This document shows positions 34,961 through 46,656 of a stretch of 64,000 bases of DNA, piece after piece. A program made the translations under genes and the position numbers. Under the pieces are notes generated by a model, which searched no databases, was not told the origin of the DNA, and saw nothing but the letters and a program-made list of their open reading frames with translations. This DNA is from Rhizophagus clarus (taxonomy: Eukaryota; Glomeromycota; Glomeromycetes; Glomerales; Glomeraceae): positions 1,178,001 to 1,242,000 of the forward strand of contig BLAL01000278.1 in the NCBI GenBank assembly GCA_015698045.1, given 5' to 3'. Each line of letters starts with the position of its first letter. The stretch's first letter is position 1.

Positions 34961-37900
34961 ATGGAACAAATTTGCCAGTTCATTTTATATTAGCAGATCT
35001 TTTTTTATGCTACAAATTAGATGTATGCGGCTGATCTTATTCTTCAATTTATGAATAGTCTCATAATTAGTGTTATTCATGTTACACTTTCATGATTTTC
35101 ATAAGATTTTTATCCTTTGAAGAGTTTTATAAAATAGAAGTCCTCATACTAGATCTCCACGGGAGTAATATTGCTTCAATCGTTCAGAGTTCACTGGGAC
35201 CTTGAGTATCTTCCCTTCCATAGTCCGAAGCTTATACACACCATTTTCTCTTACTTCATGTATATAATAAGGTCCTGTCCATCGCTCTTCTAGCTTTTTC
35301 CTTTCCCGTAAGTGACTTTTATATAATAGGACTAGGTCTCCTATTTTATAGTATTGCTCTTTAATATTTTTGTCATATTTTTGTTTTTGCCTTTGTTGTT
35401 GATCATAAATCCTGTCTTGTGTAACAAGGCGTTCTTCAGCCATTCTTCCAGAGATCATTCTTACTCGATTTAATAAGTCTTCTTGTTCATCATTTCCTAT
35501 ATTTAACATAGCACTTGTAGCCACTTTAAATTCTATTGGTAATATTGTTTCTCGGCCATACATTAAGTAAAATGGCTCATGTCTAGTTGTATTGTGTTTT
35601 CTTGTCCTATACGCAAAAAGGGCAGTTGAAACATACAAATCCCAGTCATTCTTATTTTCATTAGCAAATTTAGCCAATGTTTCACATAAAGTCCTATTGA
35701 AATGTTCAACCAATCCATTTGTTTGAGGATGATAGGCTGTGGATAGTCTATGTTTCACTCCAAACTTATCACATAAAGAATTTAGCATATCATTGACAAA
35801 GTGTGTCCCACGGTCAGTAAGGATCTCTTTAGGGCATCCATGTCGGCATATGATGTCTTCATAAAAGAATGACACTACAGAGGTAGCTTTTGCATCTGGA
35901 ATTGCTCGTGCTTCTGGCCATTTTGTTAAATATTCTGTAGCAACCACTATGTATTTATTTCCATTCTTGGTTTGTGGCAAAGGTCCAACTATATCCATTC
36001 CTACACGATCAAAGGGCTGTCCAATCTTTATTGGATGTAAAGGTTCTGCACGCCTATTTTTACCTCGCCTTTGACATTCATCACAGGTTTTTACATAGTT
36101 CCTAACATCTTCAAACATCTGTGGCCAATAGTATCGTATTTTGATTTTTCTATATGTTTCATCTAAAGAAAAATGTCCAGCCAAAGGATCAGAATGCATA
36201 TGATGTAAAACATCATCAATTTCGTCTTGTTTAACTACCTTAAGAGGCCAATTTGGGTTACTCTTATTTTTCTTATATAATTGTTCATCTATTACAACAA
36301 AATATCGCGATTTTCGTTTAATAGCAGCCTGCTGCTCTTTGCTTAAATGTACGGGTAACAAAAGTGTGGTTAAAAACTGAATAAGTGAATAATATGTATT
36401 TGAATCCATTCGTTAAATCAAAAAAGGGGTTATCCAAAAATAAAGTCCAAAAATTGCAAGAGAATTAAAAATATAAATTTAAAATGAAACTTCTTATTAA
36501 TGTATTATCCGGCTTAAAGTATCTACGTATGTATGTTGTTTTCCAGGGCGGTTAATAATTTTTAAGTTATATGAGTTTAAAAACATAAGCCATCTGCCAA
36601 GTCGTCCAGTCGGATTTGATAAATTGAGAAGATATCGAAGTGCTGTATGGTCAGTAATCACTGTAAACTTCTGTCCATGCAGATAATGATGAAAATGTTT
36701 AACGGCCCACACTACTGCTAAGCATTCAAGTTCAGTTATTCCATAGTTTCTTTCATGCTTGCCTAAAGTGCGACTAGCATATGCAATAACGCGTTCCTTT
36801 TTATCTTCATTTTTTTGAGATAAAATTGTGCCCAGAGCAAAAGTGGAGGCGTCAGTATATAAAATAAAAGGTTTTTCGAAATTAGGATACGAAAGAATAG
36901 GTGGAGTCATCAAACAAGTCTTTAAATATTCGAAAGAATCGACTTGATCATTCCTCCAAACAAAAGGAGTATTCTTTTTTAAAAGCCTATTTAAAGGTTC
37001 AACTATGCGCGAGAAGTTTTTAATAAACTTCCGATAGTAGGATGCTAAGGCAATGAAGCCTCGTAATTGTGTCAAGTCCTTAGGGATGGGGAATTCCTTG
37101 ATAACCCTTAATTTTTCAGGATCAGTTTAAATACCATGACGACTTACAACATGTCCTAAGAATGGTATTTCATCCTTAAAGAAGAAACATTTTCTGGACT
37201 CAACTTTAATCCGGCTTGCGCCAATCGTGAGAACACTTGCTCTAAATGCAACAGGTGCTCTTCGAACGTTTTTGATCCCACATTTATATCGTCGATATAG
37301 ACTACAACAAATTGCCAAAGGATGTCTCGCAACACAGTATCCATGAGGCGTTGGAATGTGGCAGGAGCATTGCAAAGTCCAAACGGCATGACAGTAAACT
37401 CATAAGTGCCGAATCTTGTAATGAATGTGGACTTTTCTCGTTCTTTTTGGTCCAACTCCACTTGCCAGAATCCGCTGGCTAAATCTAACGACGAAAACCA
37501 CTGGGATCCCGACAAGGTTTCTAACATATCATCAATCTGAGGCAAAGGGTAACAGTCACGTTTAGTTACTTTGTTCAACTTCCGGTAGTCAACGCACAAG
37601 CGCTTCTTTCCATTTTTTTTTCAACGACTACTACCGGCGAAGTCCATTGACTCCTAGACGGCACAATTAATCCTGCTTTTAAGAGTCACTGGATTTTCTC
37701 TTTTATAAATAATTGGTTTTTGTATGATGTTCGATAAAATCTTTGTTTAACCAGAACCGCGTTCCCAGTATCAATGCCATGTTTGACCACTGAGGTTCGT
37801 CCAAAATCGTCAGGCTCCTACGCGAATAGGTTAACATGCCGATTCATGAATTCCTGGAACATTCATCGTTGTTCATCGTTTAGATCCCCTACATAGAACG

Positions 37901-40765
37901 TCCCCTTTTTGACTTCCTTGTATTGGTAATAACATTCGTTTTCAATTAATTTATTCTCCTTTAAGTCTTGCTTAATTTCTTGTGCTTATTCCCGCGTTAT
38001 AAATTGAGTATTGCAATACAATTGTTCTTGTTGCTTTTCGTCGTCCTCAGTCTCGTATTACTCTTCCGATTCTTCTATTGCTTCGTCTGCTTCTTCTTCT
38101 ACTGTTTCCTCTTCAACATCTTCGTCTTCCTCAATATTGGGCACTTCAATGGTAGTAATATGGTGCGGCATCGTCTGACATTCTGTTGGGACTCGTAAAA
38201 TTTCGTCCTCCTATTTCAAGGTCAATTCGTTTGTTCCATAATCTATATTGGCCTTAGTTTTTCTTAACCAATCGTTTCCAACTATTGCAGCATAAGAATC
38301 TGCATCCGTGACTATAGCATCCATCGGTATTATTCGTCCTATAATGTTTAAGGGTATTGCCGAAACTGCACCTAAAGGTCGTCGCCGTTCTCCGTTCACA
38401 TTGACCATAACTGTTTTCGATGCTCTGGTAATCTCCATCTGCAAGTCCTTTAGAAGTGCCAATGACATAATACTTCCGGCAGAGCCTGAATCTACGTTTA
38501 GCGGGAACTTGATATGTTTTATTAAAGCTTCACAATAGAGAGCTGAGGATTTGTCATCACTTGGCTTGGATGTGTTAATAGTCATTAAGTCCTCAACTTC
38601 AGTAGCTTCGTTTTCATCTTTTTCCTCATTAGCCGTGGTTCTTTTTTCGGTTGTTTCATCCTTTTTCCTTACGATAGGCTTCCGTAAATTTTTATTGATG
38701 GCCATGCACAACTTAGGATTCATTGCTAATAATTGACCTACAGTTATATCAGCGGGTTGGTTGAATAGTTGCTGGGTGGTGTATGGTTCGATCATCTTTT
38801 TGACAGGAGCTAATACTGGGTTTCTTTTCTTTTTCGTTACCTTCGTAATAGTTCCTTTCCTCTTTACTTCCTTCGCATTTTTCGTTTCTTGCTTCTTTAT
38901 AGCGGCCACATTTTTAATTAGAAATTCTTCTTCCGTTTGCTTTTCCTTTACATGTCCTTGAGTCAGATTATGTCTAGCTTTGCTTCGGGTTATTCTTTCG
39001 GCGGGTATGATTCTAACAATGTAAGATTCGAGGGAATTGTTTCTTGGCTTGTACGCTCACCCTCATGAGGTACGCCCTTTAGTTTAAAGACTGGTCTCCT
39101 TGAGGCACCAATTGGGCTAGCAACTGCTGCAGCTGAGCAATTCCTTCATTTATGCTGTTTGATGGTGGAGGCGCAGTGTAATTGTTGCTACTGTTGGCAT
39201 TACTGTTGCTTCCACTGCTATTATTATTATTATTAGGGGGTACCACGCCATTGTCTCGAGCTGGGCAAAATCTGACAATATGTCCTGGTTGACCGCAAGA
39301 ATAGCAGGTCACTCTACTTTGTTGCTGCGGCCGATTGTTTGACTGTGAGGCCACTCGTTGATAATTGTTTCGATTTCCCCGGTTTCCTGCGCTTAATTGT
39401 TGGACCTGCTTAGTCAGCTCCTGGATCGCCTTGTATAAATCGTCAGATTGGGCACTTGCACCGGGTGGGGCAAATTTATTTAAATATGCATTAACCGCAT
39501 GTTGGTCTTGGTGAGTTAATTCGTATGCCTTTGCCCTATCAACAGCACCGTTCCAGGTCTGATCATTATGCGGTTTTACAGTAACATACAAATCTGGTAA
39601 TAATCCGTTAACGAATTTACGAGCCTTGATTGCCTCAGGGTGTACGAAGGCGTTTGTTTCAACCCTTCGATATAATTCTTGTAATGCAGCCGCATATGTG
39701 TTAACGTCTTCCCCTGGTTGCTGGCGTCTTTGCTCAAGCTTGGTTGTCCAAATTTTGACCAAGGTCTGGGTCCTGAATGCCGTCGGGAAGTTCTGAATAA
39801 AGTCGGTGTTATTATTGTTACCAGTCCACGCAGTAACCTTATTCGGATCATTATTCGGCAGTGCTTGATTAGCATTCCACCAAGTGGAGGCAGCACTTTT
39901 TAAATATGCCGGTACTACTTCCAATTTTCGATTGTTTGCAATGCCATTAGCATTGCACGCTCGCGTAAAATCCTCCAACCATGCTATCGGGTCCTGGTTA
40001 CCACCATAGAAGTATGGTAGTTTGGCTACCCTCCCTTCTCTCCTTGGTGGATTATTTATTGCTTGAGTATTTTCGGCCAAGGCATTGTTAGTATTTGGCA
40101 ATGCCTGAGTCAACGCAGCGATAGCTGCCCTTAATTGCTGAAAGTCTTGCTGGTTTGGTTGTGCCATGTTATTGTTCGCTACTAGAGCTAATGGAACTGG
40201 GTTATTGGGTGTGTTGTATACAGGTGGTAGTGGGATGTGAAGTTGTTGTAGGCCCTCTTCGGATGATTCTGATAAGGTATCACTTAAGTTTTCTGGTTCA
40301 GGAGACACAGCAGTTTCACTGACTTGGTATAGGACTTCGTTTGGGTCTTGTTGGAAACCGTTAGTTAGATTATATGCGTTGATAAAGTCTTGACGCAAAA
40401 GTGTATAATCAATAAGTTCTAAATCAGCGTATCTTATACTAAAGAATAAATTTTGCAGGGTATTATTAAGGTCTGAGATGTCGGTTGAATAAGCAACTTC
40501 CTCGAAATGTTGTTGAGTAAATCGGGTGTATTCTATAAGCGGATAATTAGATACAATCAAATCTAAAAAGTGTTGGAATGTAGGGGTTAAGGGTATTTCA
40601 GAGGGGTAGCAATTATTGCACGAATAATCACGATGATAGGCTGCGACGTTATCTAGATTTAATTGTCTGTGAATAGCGTCGTGTAAGGTATTGCGATCAA
40701 AATGGGCTTGAAACATAAAATATAGGGTAACGAGGGGGATTATTTTTCTGGCAGAAGGCACCAAT

Positions 40766-41221
40766 TGTTGGGTCAGTTCTTTGATGTTAGCAATCGCTAA
40801 CAATTATTATTTTGTGGTAGCAGAAGGTTTATTTATCAATACTTTAAATACAACTTGTAAAAATCTCAATCAAATGTGTAATACCAATTCCAGTACTTCG
40901 GATTCTCAGGTATTCATCACAAGTAAAGAGATAACTTAACAATCAAAAATAAAAATATTAATAAAATAAAGGCTTTAAGAGAACTTGTGAACATGCCTTG
41001 TCTGGAATAAATCCAGAGCTTTATTTATAACAATTGCAAATATAACAATGATAAATCATAAATATCTTACATAGAACAAAAATAATACATATATGCCATT
41101 TATGCTATATTAAAAATATATGATATATCTATAATGTGTGCAATATTAACTATGTATGCTATGTCATTCATTTATGACATCGGTGACATTGATCAATGAA
41201 GTCACGTGATCAGATACGACA
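40766..41221 (-). repeat. 5' LTR of the Ty3/Gypsy element
   Basis: 456 bp. Read on the plus strand it starts TGTTGGGTCAG and ends TACGACA, nearly identical to 34030-34485. Confidence 0.95.
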
Positions 41222-42608
41222 ATACGAATTAAACAAAATTTCTTTAAGCTGCTTTAATTACAATATTTTAATTATTAAAAATATACCACTTGTTGCATAT
41301 TTATTTCTCACATTATTTATAGCATCACATCTGACACGTCGTAATCTCAAATAATGAACTTATTATATGACGACAGGTTTGCACAAAATAAATTTTGTAT
41401 TAACATTAAATTTTCTAATGCATATTCGTTGTCCTTTCAAATAAATTATTAGCTTCTTTACTGAAACCCGTGAAATCGTGACTAGGTAGCAGCCATATTG
41501 CCACCATATTGCTACCATTTATGTAGTAGGCGTATGGCTACTTTATGTTAAATTCAACGCAGTTGCATTGAATTAAAATAGAAAATACTAGCATAACAAC
41601 ACTCATAAGAAATTAAAATTTACAAATCCCGCCCTTGATTAATTATAATTAAGAGAAAATACTGCCAAAAAAAAATCCCTTCCTTTTACATATTTTCCAA
41701 AACTCGAAATTTTATTTTCTTGTGACCTCTATTTATTTAATATTTCTCTAAAAGAAAAAAAAAACACCGAATTATTCTTCATTCAAATTTTGCCACTTAT
41801 CATCATGTCAATTTTAATTTTGTTTTTACCATTATTTTATTATTTTATTTTACGGTATGTACTTTCTTTTTTTTTGATTATTATGTAAATTTTTTTTTTT
41901 TTATTTTAAGTTTACAATGTTCTTGATAATAAAGCGCGAAAATTCAAGGTTTTTTGCCAGAGAAAAAATTACAAGTGTTTAATAAGTGTTTAATGTAGTG
42001 CAACAAACCTTTTTTTACAAATGTAAATAAATGTACTGCTTTGTTTCCCTTTCTCGGATCTTAATTTTGATTGATTCTTGATTAATTCGGCCTTATCTCT
42101 CTTGATCCGCCAATGATAAAAAACTAATACCAAAATGCCACCAATTATAAATATCAAATTGCTAAAACAAATATTTTATATTTATCGATAGATGTAAAAG
42201 ATTTGATATTGATCTTTTAGCATATCTGATAATTAGTATTATGCATTATTTTGTAGAAACAAAAAAAATTATAATTCTCTTATTTCCACATGTCGAAGAT
42301 TAATGATGCAAATCATGTGGAGTAAGTATATTAAGACTTTTTTTTTAAAAGACCTTTATAAAGGGTTTTTATAAAAGATGTTTTACATGTATTATATCAT
42401 ATAACTTCATAATTCTCTCTCCTTCTTTGATAGCATCATATGACTCTTATTTTATAGCATTTCCCGATTCTCTTAACATTTTCAAAAAAAAATAAGGTTT
42501 GCACACAATTTAATTATAATAATTTATTTTATCCCATTTTTGCTTTATTAATTATTCATTACATTATTATACTTTTTTGAGAATTTCATCTATTTAGAAG
42601 TGTTTCAC
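41222..42608. other. Intergenic, includes F-box spacer copy at 41290-41455
   Basis: Bases 41290-41455 duplicate 30150-30340, so the retrotransposon landed inside DNA belonging to the F-box tandem unit. The rest is AT-rich with T-runs and no gene. Confidence 0.5.
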
Positions 42609-44273
42609 TTAAGTGAATAAATCTAAGTTTTCCCGAGCATAATATTCTATTGATTGTGACTTAAAGCTCACAGTGTTTTCTTCCGGATGATATGCAAATA
42701 TATTGCTTTCCAATAATTTATTTAATTCCTCAACCTTATTGAAATATTTTTCAAATGCAAAAAAATCAAGCTCCTTTGACTTCAACAAATCATTAATGAT
42801 TCTCTTTCCTACTTCACGATATGAACCATTTGGAAGGAGTCTTGCAAATATAAATTTCCTCTCAGCTTCAATCAGGGTTTGCTGTTTAATGTCTGTAGAA
42901 AAAATGTAAGTAAGAAACAGATTTGTATAAATTTACTTGATGCAAAAATAATGAAACTAATTGCTACCTTCAAATTTTTGTCCAGCTAGAAACTTGTCTG
43001 CCGCTTGTTTTAGATCAATAATACGACCACCAATCAATTCATATATTTTATTTGCATCTTCCTCTTTTACCTTGCGCTTGTCAACTAGATATTTTATTGT
43101 TTCTTCCTTACTAAGATCACCGATTTCCATCACATCCATACATGACCAAGTACTGCGAGCTAAAAACAAGAATCAAAATCTGTAATAATGTTTAACGTAA
43201 AAATAATGTTTGTACTTACATTCCATCCTTCTAATCATTGAATTTTCACTGCAGACAAACACAGCGATGTACTTTTGATCAATCGCACTGTATTTTGCAT
43301 CATCCTGGAGAATATCAAGGACTTCCGGATTCTCATATATTAATTGACCAGCATTGTCATAAATAATGACAAGAGGTTTACCATATTTCTTTTTGTACAC
43401 TTCAGCACCACGCTTAAATTCATCCAAAGCTCTCTCCCATTTTGGATAATCTAATGTATATATAGGATAAGATTTGAGATTAAAGAAATGCTTAATTTTA
43501 ATAATAAATCATTAATGATAGATAATCTTATCTTCAGTTGTACCAGAGGAATTTTGTTCCAAATGCTTTGTGTAAAAAATATTTTCTTTAGAAGATGCAA
43601 ATTTAAGGGCTTTTATAAACGCTTTAGCGAAATAATGTTGACTTGCATGCAAAGGAATATCAACATATATAATGCCATCCTGTGTAATTTTGTTGTTCTT
43701 ATCCTTAACCTGTCTTAATTTTCTTAATGCAATATTAATTAACGTAGTTTTTCCAGTTCCAACATCTCCACAGATTACATGATAAGATGATTGATATTTG
43801 TGTGGTTGAAAAATTTTTACAAGACGTTCTACAACATTTGGTCGAAGAGTTAGTTCATCATCTGTATCTATTTCCACAGTATTAAGATTATGCTTGCTCT
43901 GATATCCAGTATAAAAAAAATCCACCAATGCCAAACCAACAACACCAGCCATAACTAATTTCACAAATATAGCAGTCTATAAATGAAAAAATATTAAAAA
44001 ATCTAATTAAATAATGAGCAATAATAAAGAAAGATAATTTCATACTGGAAGCTGGTTTACAAAGCCTTTTCTGATTTTATTATTTAAGTTAGGGGATGAA
44101 GTAGATTCTTTGGAAGGGATTTTATGAGAAGATAAATGAATTGTAGAGTTTGTATAAGATTTTGAAAGTGATGATTGAAATGGATTTGAATTTCTTAACG
44201 CAACTTTTTGTAACGTGACTTGACAGGTAATAAGTCGAGATGGTAAAATACTCCTACGAAAACAATAGGCCAT
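42609..44273 (-). CDS. P-loop ATPase (Arch_ATPase/AAA-like), probably mitochondrial, five exons
   Basis: Exons on the minus strand are 44273-44046, 43976-43544, 43450-43220, 43159-42968 and 42892-42609. Every junction is GT-AG and the phases fit, giving 455 residues. Residues 1-76 are rich in Arg, Ser and Thr with hardly any acidic residues (MAYCFRRSILPSRLITCQVT), like a mitochondrial presequence. One membrane helix follows (AIFVKLVMAGVVGLALVDFF). Walker A is GDVGTGKT and a Walker B-like strand is PLVIIYDNA, then IAVFVCSENS. The helical part IGDLSKEETIKYLVDKRKVK...IYELIGGRIIDLKQA matches the 'LskeEa...Iy.ltGG' segment of archaeal-type ATPases. Rhizophagus has many such genes; the partner and substrate are unknown. 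Confidence 0.88.
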
Positions 44274-45329
44274 TATAAGCTGACCTGGAGTAAGTGAAAA
44301 AATTTTAATAGTTGGAAGAAAGACTGATAAATCTAAAAAAATTATTCGATGTGTAGTATCTGACTTGAGTCGAATCAGATTGAATCACTTATAATTCTAA
44401 ATAATTATGTAATATAATAGAATATTTTATCATATTTACAACAGTTAAAATTTTTGAACAGATATTTCTTTAATTTCACAGACCTATTTTTTATCCTACC
44501 AAATACAGTTCTATGTGATGAAAGGTTAATAAGAAACGATGATAAAGGATAAGGTAATAGGCGTTACTATCTCCAATTAAGAAATCATTATATGTTAATT
44601 AATGGTCTATTAAAATAAAAGTGAGAGTTACAATAACATTATGTAACTAACAGTATAGTGCGTATTTTTTTTTCCTTATTAAATAAAAATACTTTTTTTT
44701 CTGGAGCATTTTTGTAAAATAAAATGAGTTCCATTTCTAACTTCAATTATATCTTCAAAATCTCGATACTTTTAATTCTATCATGAAAAAATTTTCTGTC
44801 TTATTCATTAGTTGGCCATTTAATATAGTTGGGTTTATATACAATAAACGTTTTTGTTGTTCTTTTTCAGTATAATAAAATAGGACCTATAATGCGAGAA
44901 AACATCATCTTTTGATCTCAATCTTTTTAAAAAAAACAGGTAATTATTAAATTAGAACTAAATAAATTAACAAGTTTTAAAATTTCTCAGAAACATTCTT
45001 TCTCACGATTTTTTTAAATCTAATATTGTCAAAAGAAGGTAAAATGATATGATAATGATATGATACCAATATTGAAATTTAACTATATTATATGTACAGT
45101 ACTATGAGGTTCTAAATAATAAACTTCATTCAAAGCTAACAATTCAAGCATGAAAATTTTCGAAATTTCTTTAAATCTTCGTTCAATTTTATTTCATATG
45201 TTTTCAATAAGGTTTTATACTTATAGACATTTTGTAAAAAGTATTTTATACTGTAATTTAATTTTTTTCAGTATGCATGCATTACTCATGAAAATTTTAA
45301 TTAAGAAAATAATTCTGAGAACACGGGTT
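44274..45329. other. Intergenic gap between ATPase gene and duplicated kinase block
   Basis: AT-rich, no supported gene. Confidence 0.45.
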
Positions 45330-45826
45330 TCTGCAAAGTAATTAATTTTTAACATAATTTTTTTACATTGCTTCAGTTAATCAAGTATTCATATTAAAGC
45401 CTTTCTAATTTAAATAAATACATGTGTTTAATGTTATAAATAAAATAAACTTGATAATTTTAATACAATATTTGGATAAGTTATAACATAAAAAGAATTA
45501 TTTAAATTACAAACTAAGAAACTTGAAAATATCTTACTACTCTAGCCTTAGTGTTAAAACAATTCCAATAAAGAAAGAAATACATATATTTAATATTGAA
45601 TAAGTTATAAAGAAAGGAATTATTTAAATCACAAACTAAGAAACTTGCAAAATATTTTACTACTCTAGCCTTAGTGTTTAAATAATTCTAATAAAAATGA
45701 AATAAAAAAATATATATATCACAATACCATAAATCTAAGTTAATTTTTTTCAGTTTTAATATCTAAATAATTAAATAATTAATTAATCCCATAAAATAAT
45801 TTGCAAAACTGCTTTTTTTGTAGGTA

Positions 45827-46007
45827 TTACATACCTAATGACTTTATATTGTCAACTATATATTCTAAACATTCACTTTCTGCAATTTCATCCAATTTTT
45901 CATTTGATTTATTATCAACTGTATGATCTAAGCATTTACTTTCTAGAATTTCATTCACTTTTATACTAGTAAAATCAAGTAAACGACTTGTATAACATGC
46001 TTGTGAG
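45827..46007 (-). pseudogene. Detached C-terminal tail of kinase 1
   Basis: This minus-strand frame encodes ACYTSRLLDFTSIKVNEILE, then a pair of SxxLDEI-x-ESECL repeats ending SLGM-stop, the same tail as in kinase 2 (57509-57690). It is cut off from kinase 1 by the MITE at 46008-46656, so it would be translated only if the MITE were removed from the transcript. Confidence 0.8.
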
Positions 46008-46656
46008 CCCTATAAAAAATAAGTGTCCGGATAATGTCCAGAAAATGTCCGGAAAAAATTCTAAAATATTGTCCGGAAATTCTGGACACTGTGTGTCCGG
46101 AAACTGTTCCGAAAACACTGCATTTTCGGGATATTAGGAATTTGTCCTGAAATTGTCCAGAAATGTATTTTCGTAAAATTTTGCCACAAAAGATGATCAA
46201 TGGATAGATGATCATCATTATTCCTTAACCCAAAATTTTTATATCATAGATATATAGTATTTTTGCCTGCTCTGCAATTTTAATTAGTACGACAGAAAAG
46301 GTTTTGAATGTCAGTTTTGTGCTTTTTGCATTTTTTTACAAAATTAATTTATCCTTTTTTGGAAATAGTATCCAGAATTTGTCCTGAACTTTTTCATGTC
46401 CGGAATTTGTCTATCTCGTTTTTTTACTATGTCCAGAATTTGTCCAGGTTTAACTGTCCAGAATTTGTCCAAAATTTTATACCGAACAAATACTAGACGA
46501 ATTCAGGACAAAGTTAGGACATGTCAAAATTTTAAGTATCAGAAGTGTGTCAGACATGTACCAAAAAAGTGGACATTTTCCGGACACATCAGATTTATTC
46601 CGGACATTTTCCAGACATTTTTGATAACATTTTCCGGACATTTATTTTTTATAGGG
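46008..46656. mobile_element. CCCTATAAAAAATAA MITE, copy 1 (in kinase 1 coding exon)
   Basis: 649 bp with TIR CCCTATAAAAAATAAGTGTC and the 3-bp target duplication GAG (46005-46007, 46657-46659). Subterminal regions are dense in TGTCCGGA/TCCAGAA motifs in both orientations. The uninterrupted site survives in kinase 2 near 57690. Superfamily open; 3-bp duplications occur in CACTA and PIF/Harbinger. Confidence 0.9.

Larger units (their letters stand above)
34030..41221 (-). mobile_element. Ty3/Gypsy LTR retrotransposon, young, coding region broken
   Basis: A 7.19-kb element in minus orientation between two 456-bp LTRs, flanked by the 4-bp target duplication ATAC. Parts in 5' to 3' order on the minus strand: gag with a CCHC zinc knuckle (about 40.8-39.1 kb), retropepsin-like protease (about 38.9-38.2 kb), reverse transcriptase and RNase H (about 37.6-36.5 kb), and integrase with HHCC and core domains (about 36.4-35.1 kb). 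The order RT-RH-IN places it in Ty3/Gypsy (Metaviridae-like). A purine-rich tract adjoins the 3' LTR, and a TGGTGCC-like primer site adjoins the 5' LTR. I noticed only one difference between the LTRs, so insertion is recent. The coding part looks broken, with roughly half a dozen breaks. Confidence 0.93.

Noticed and set aside
38308-38961. Plus-strand ORFs over the retrotransposon
   Set aside because: Shadows of the minus-strand element coding region.
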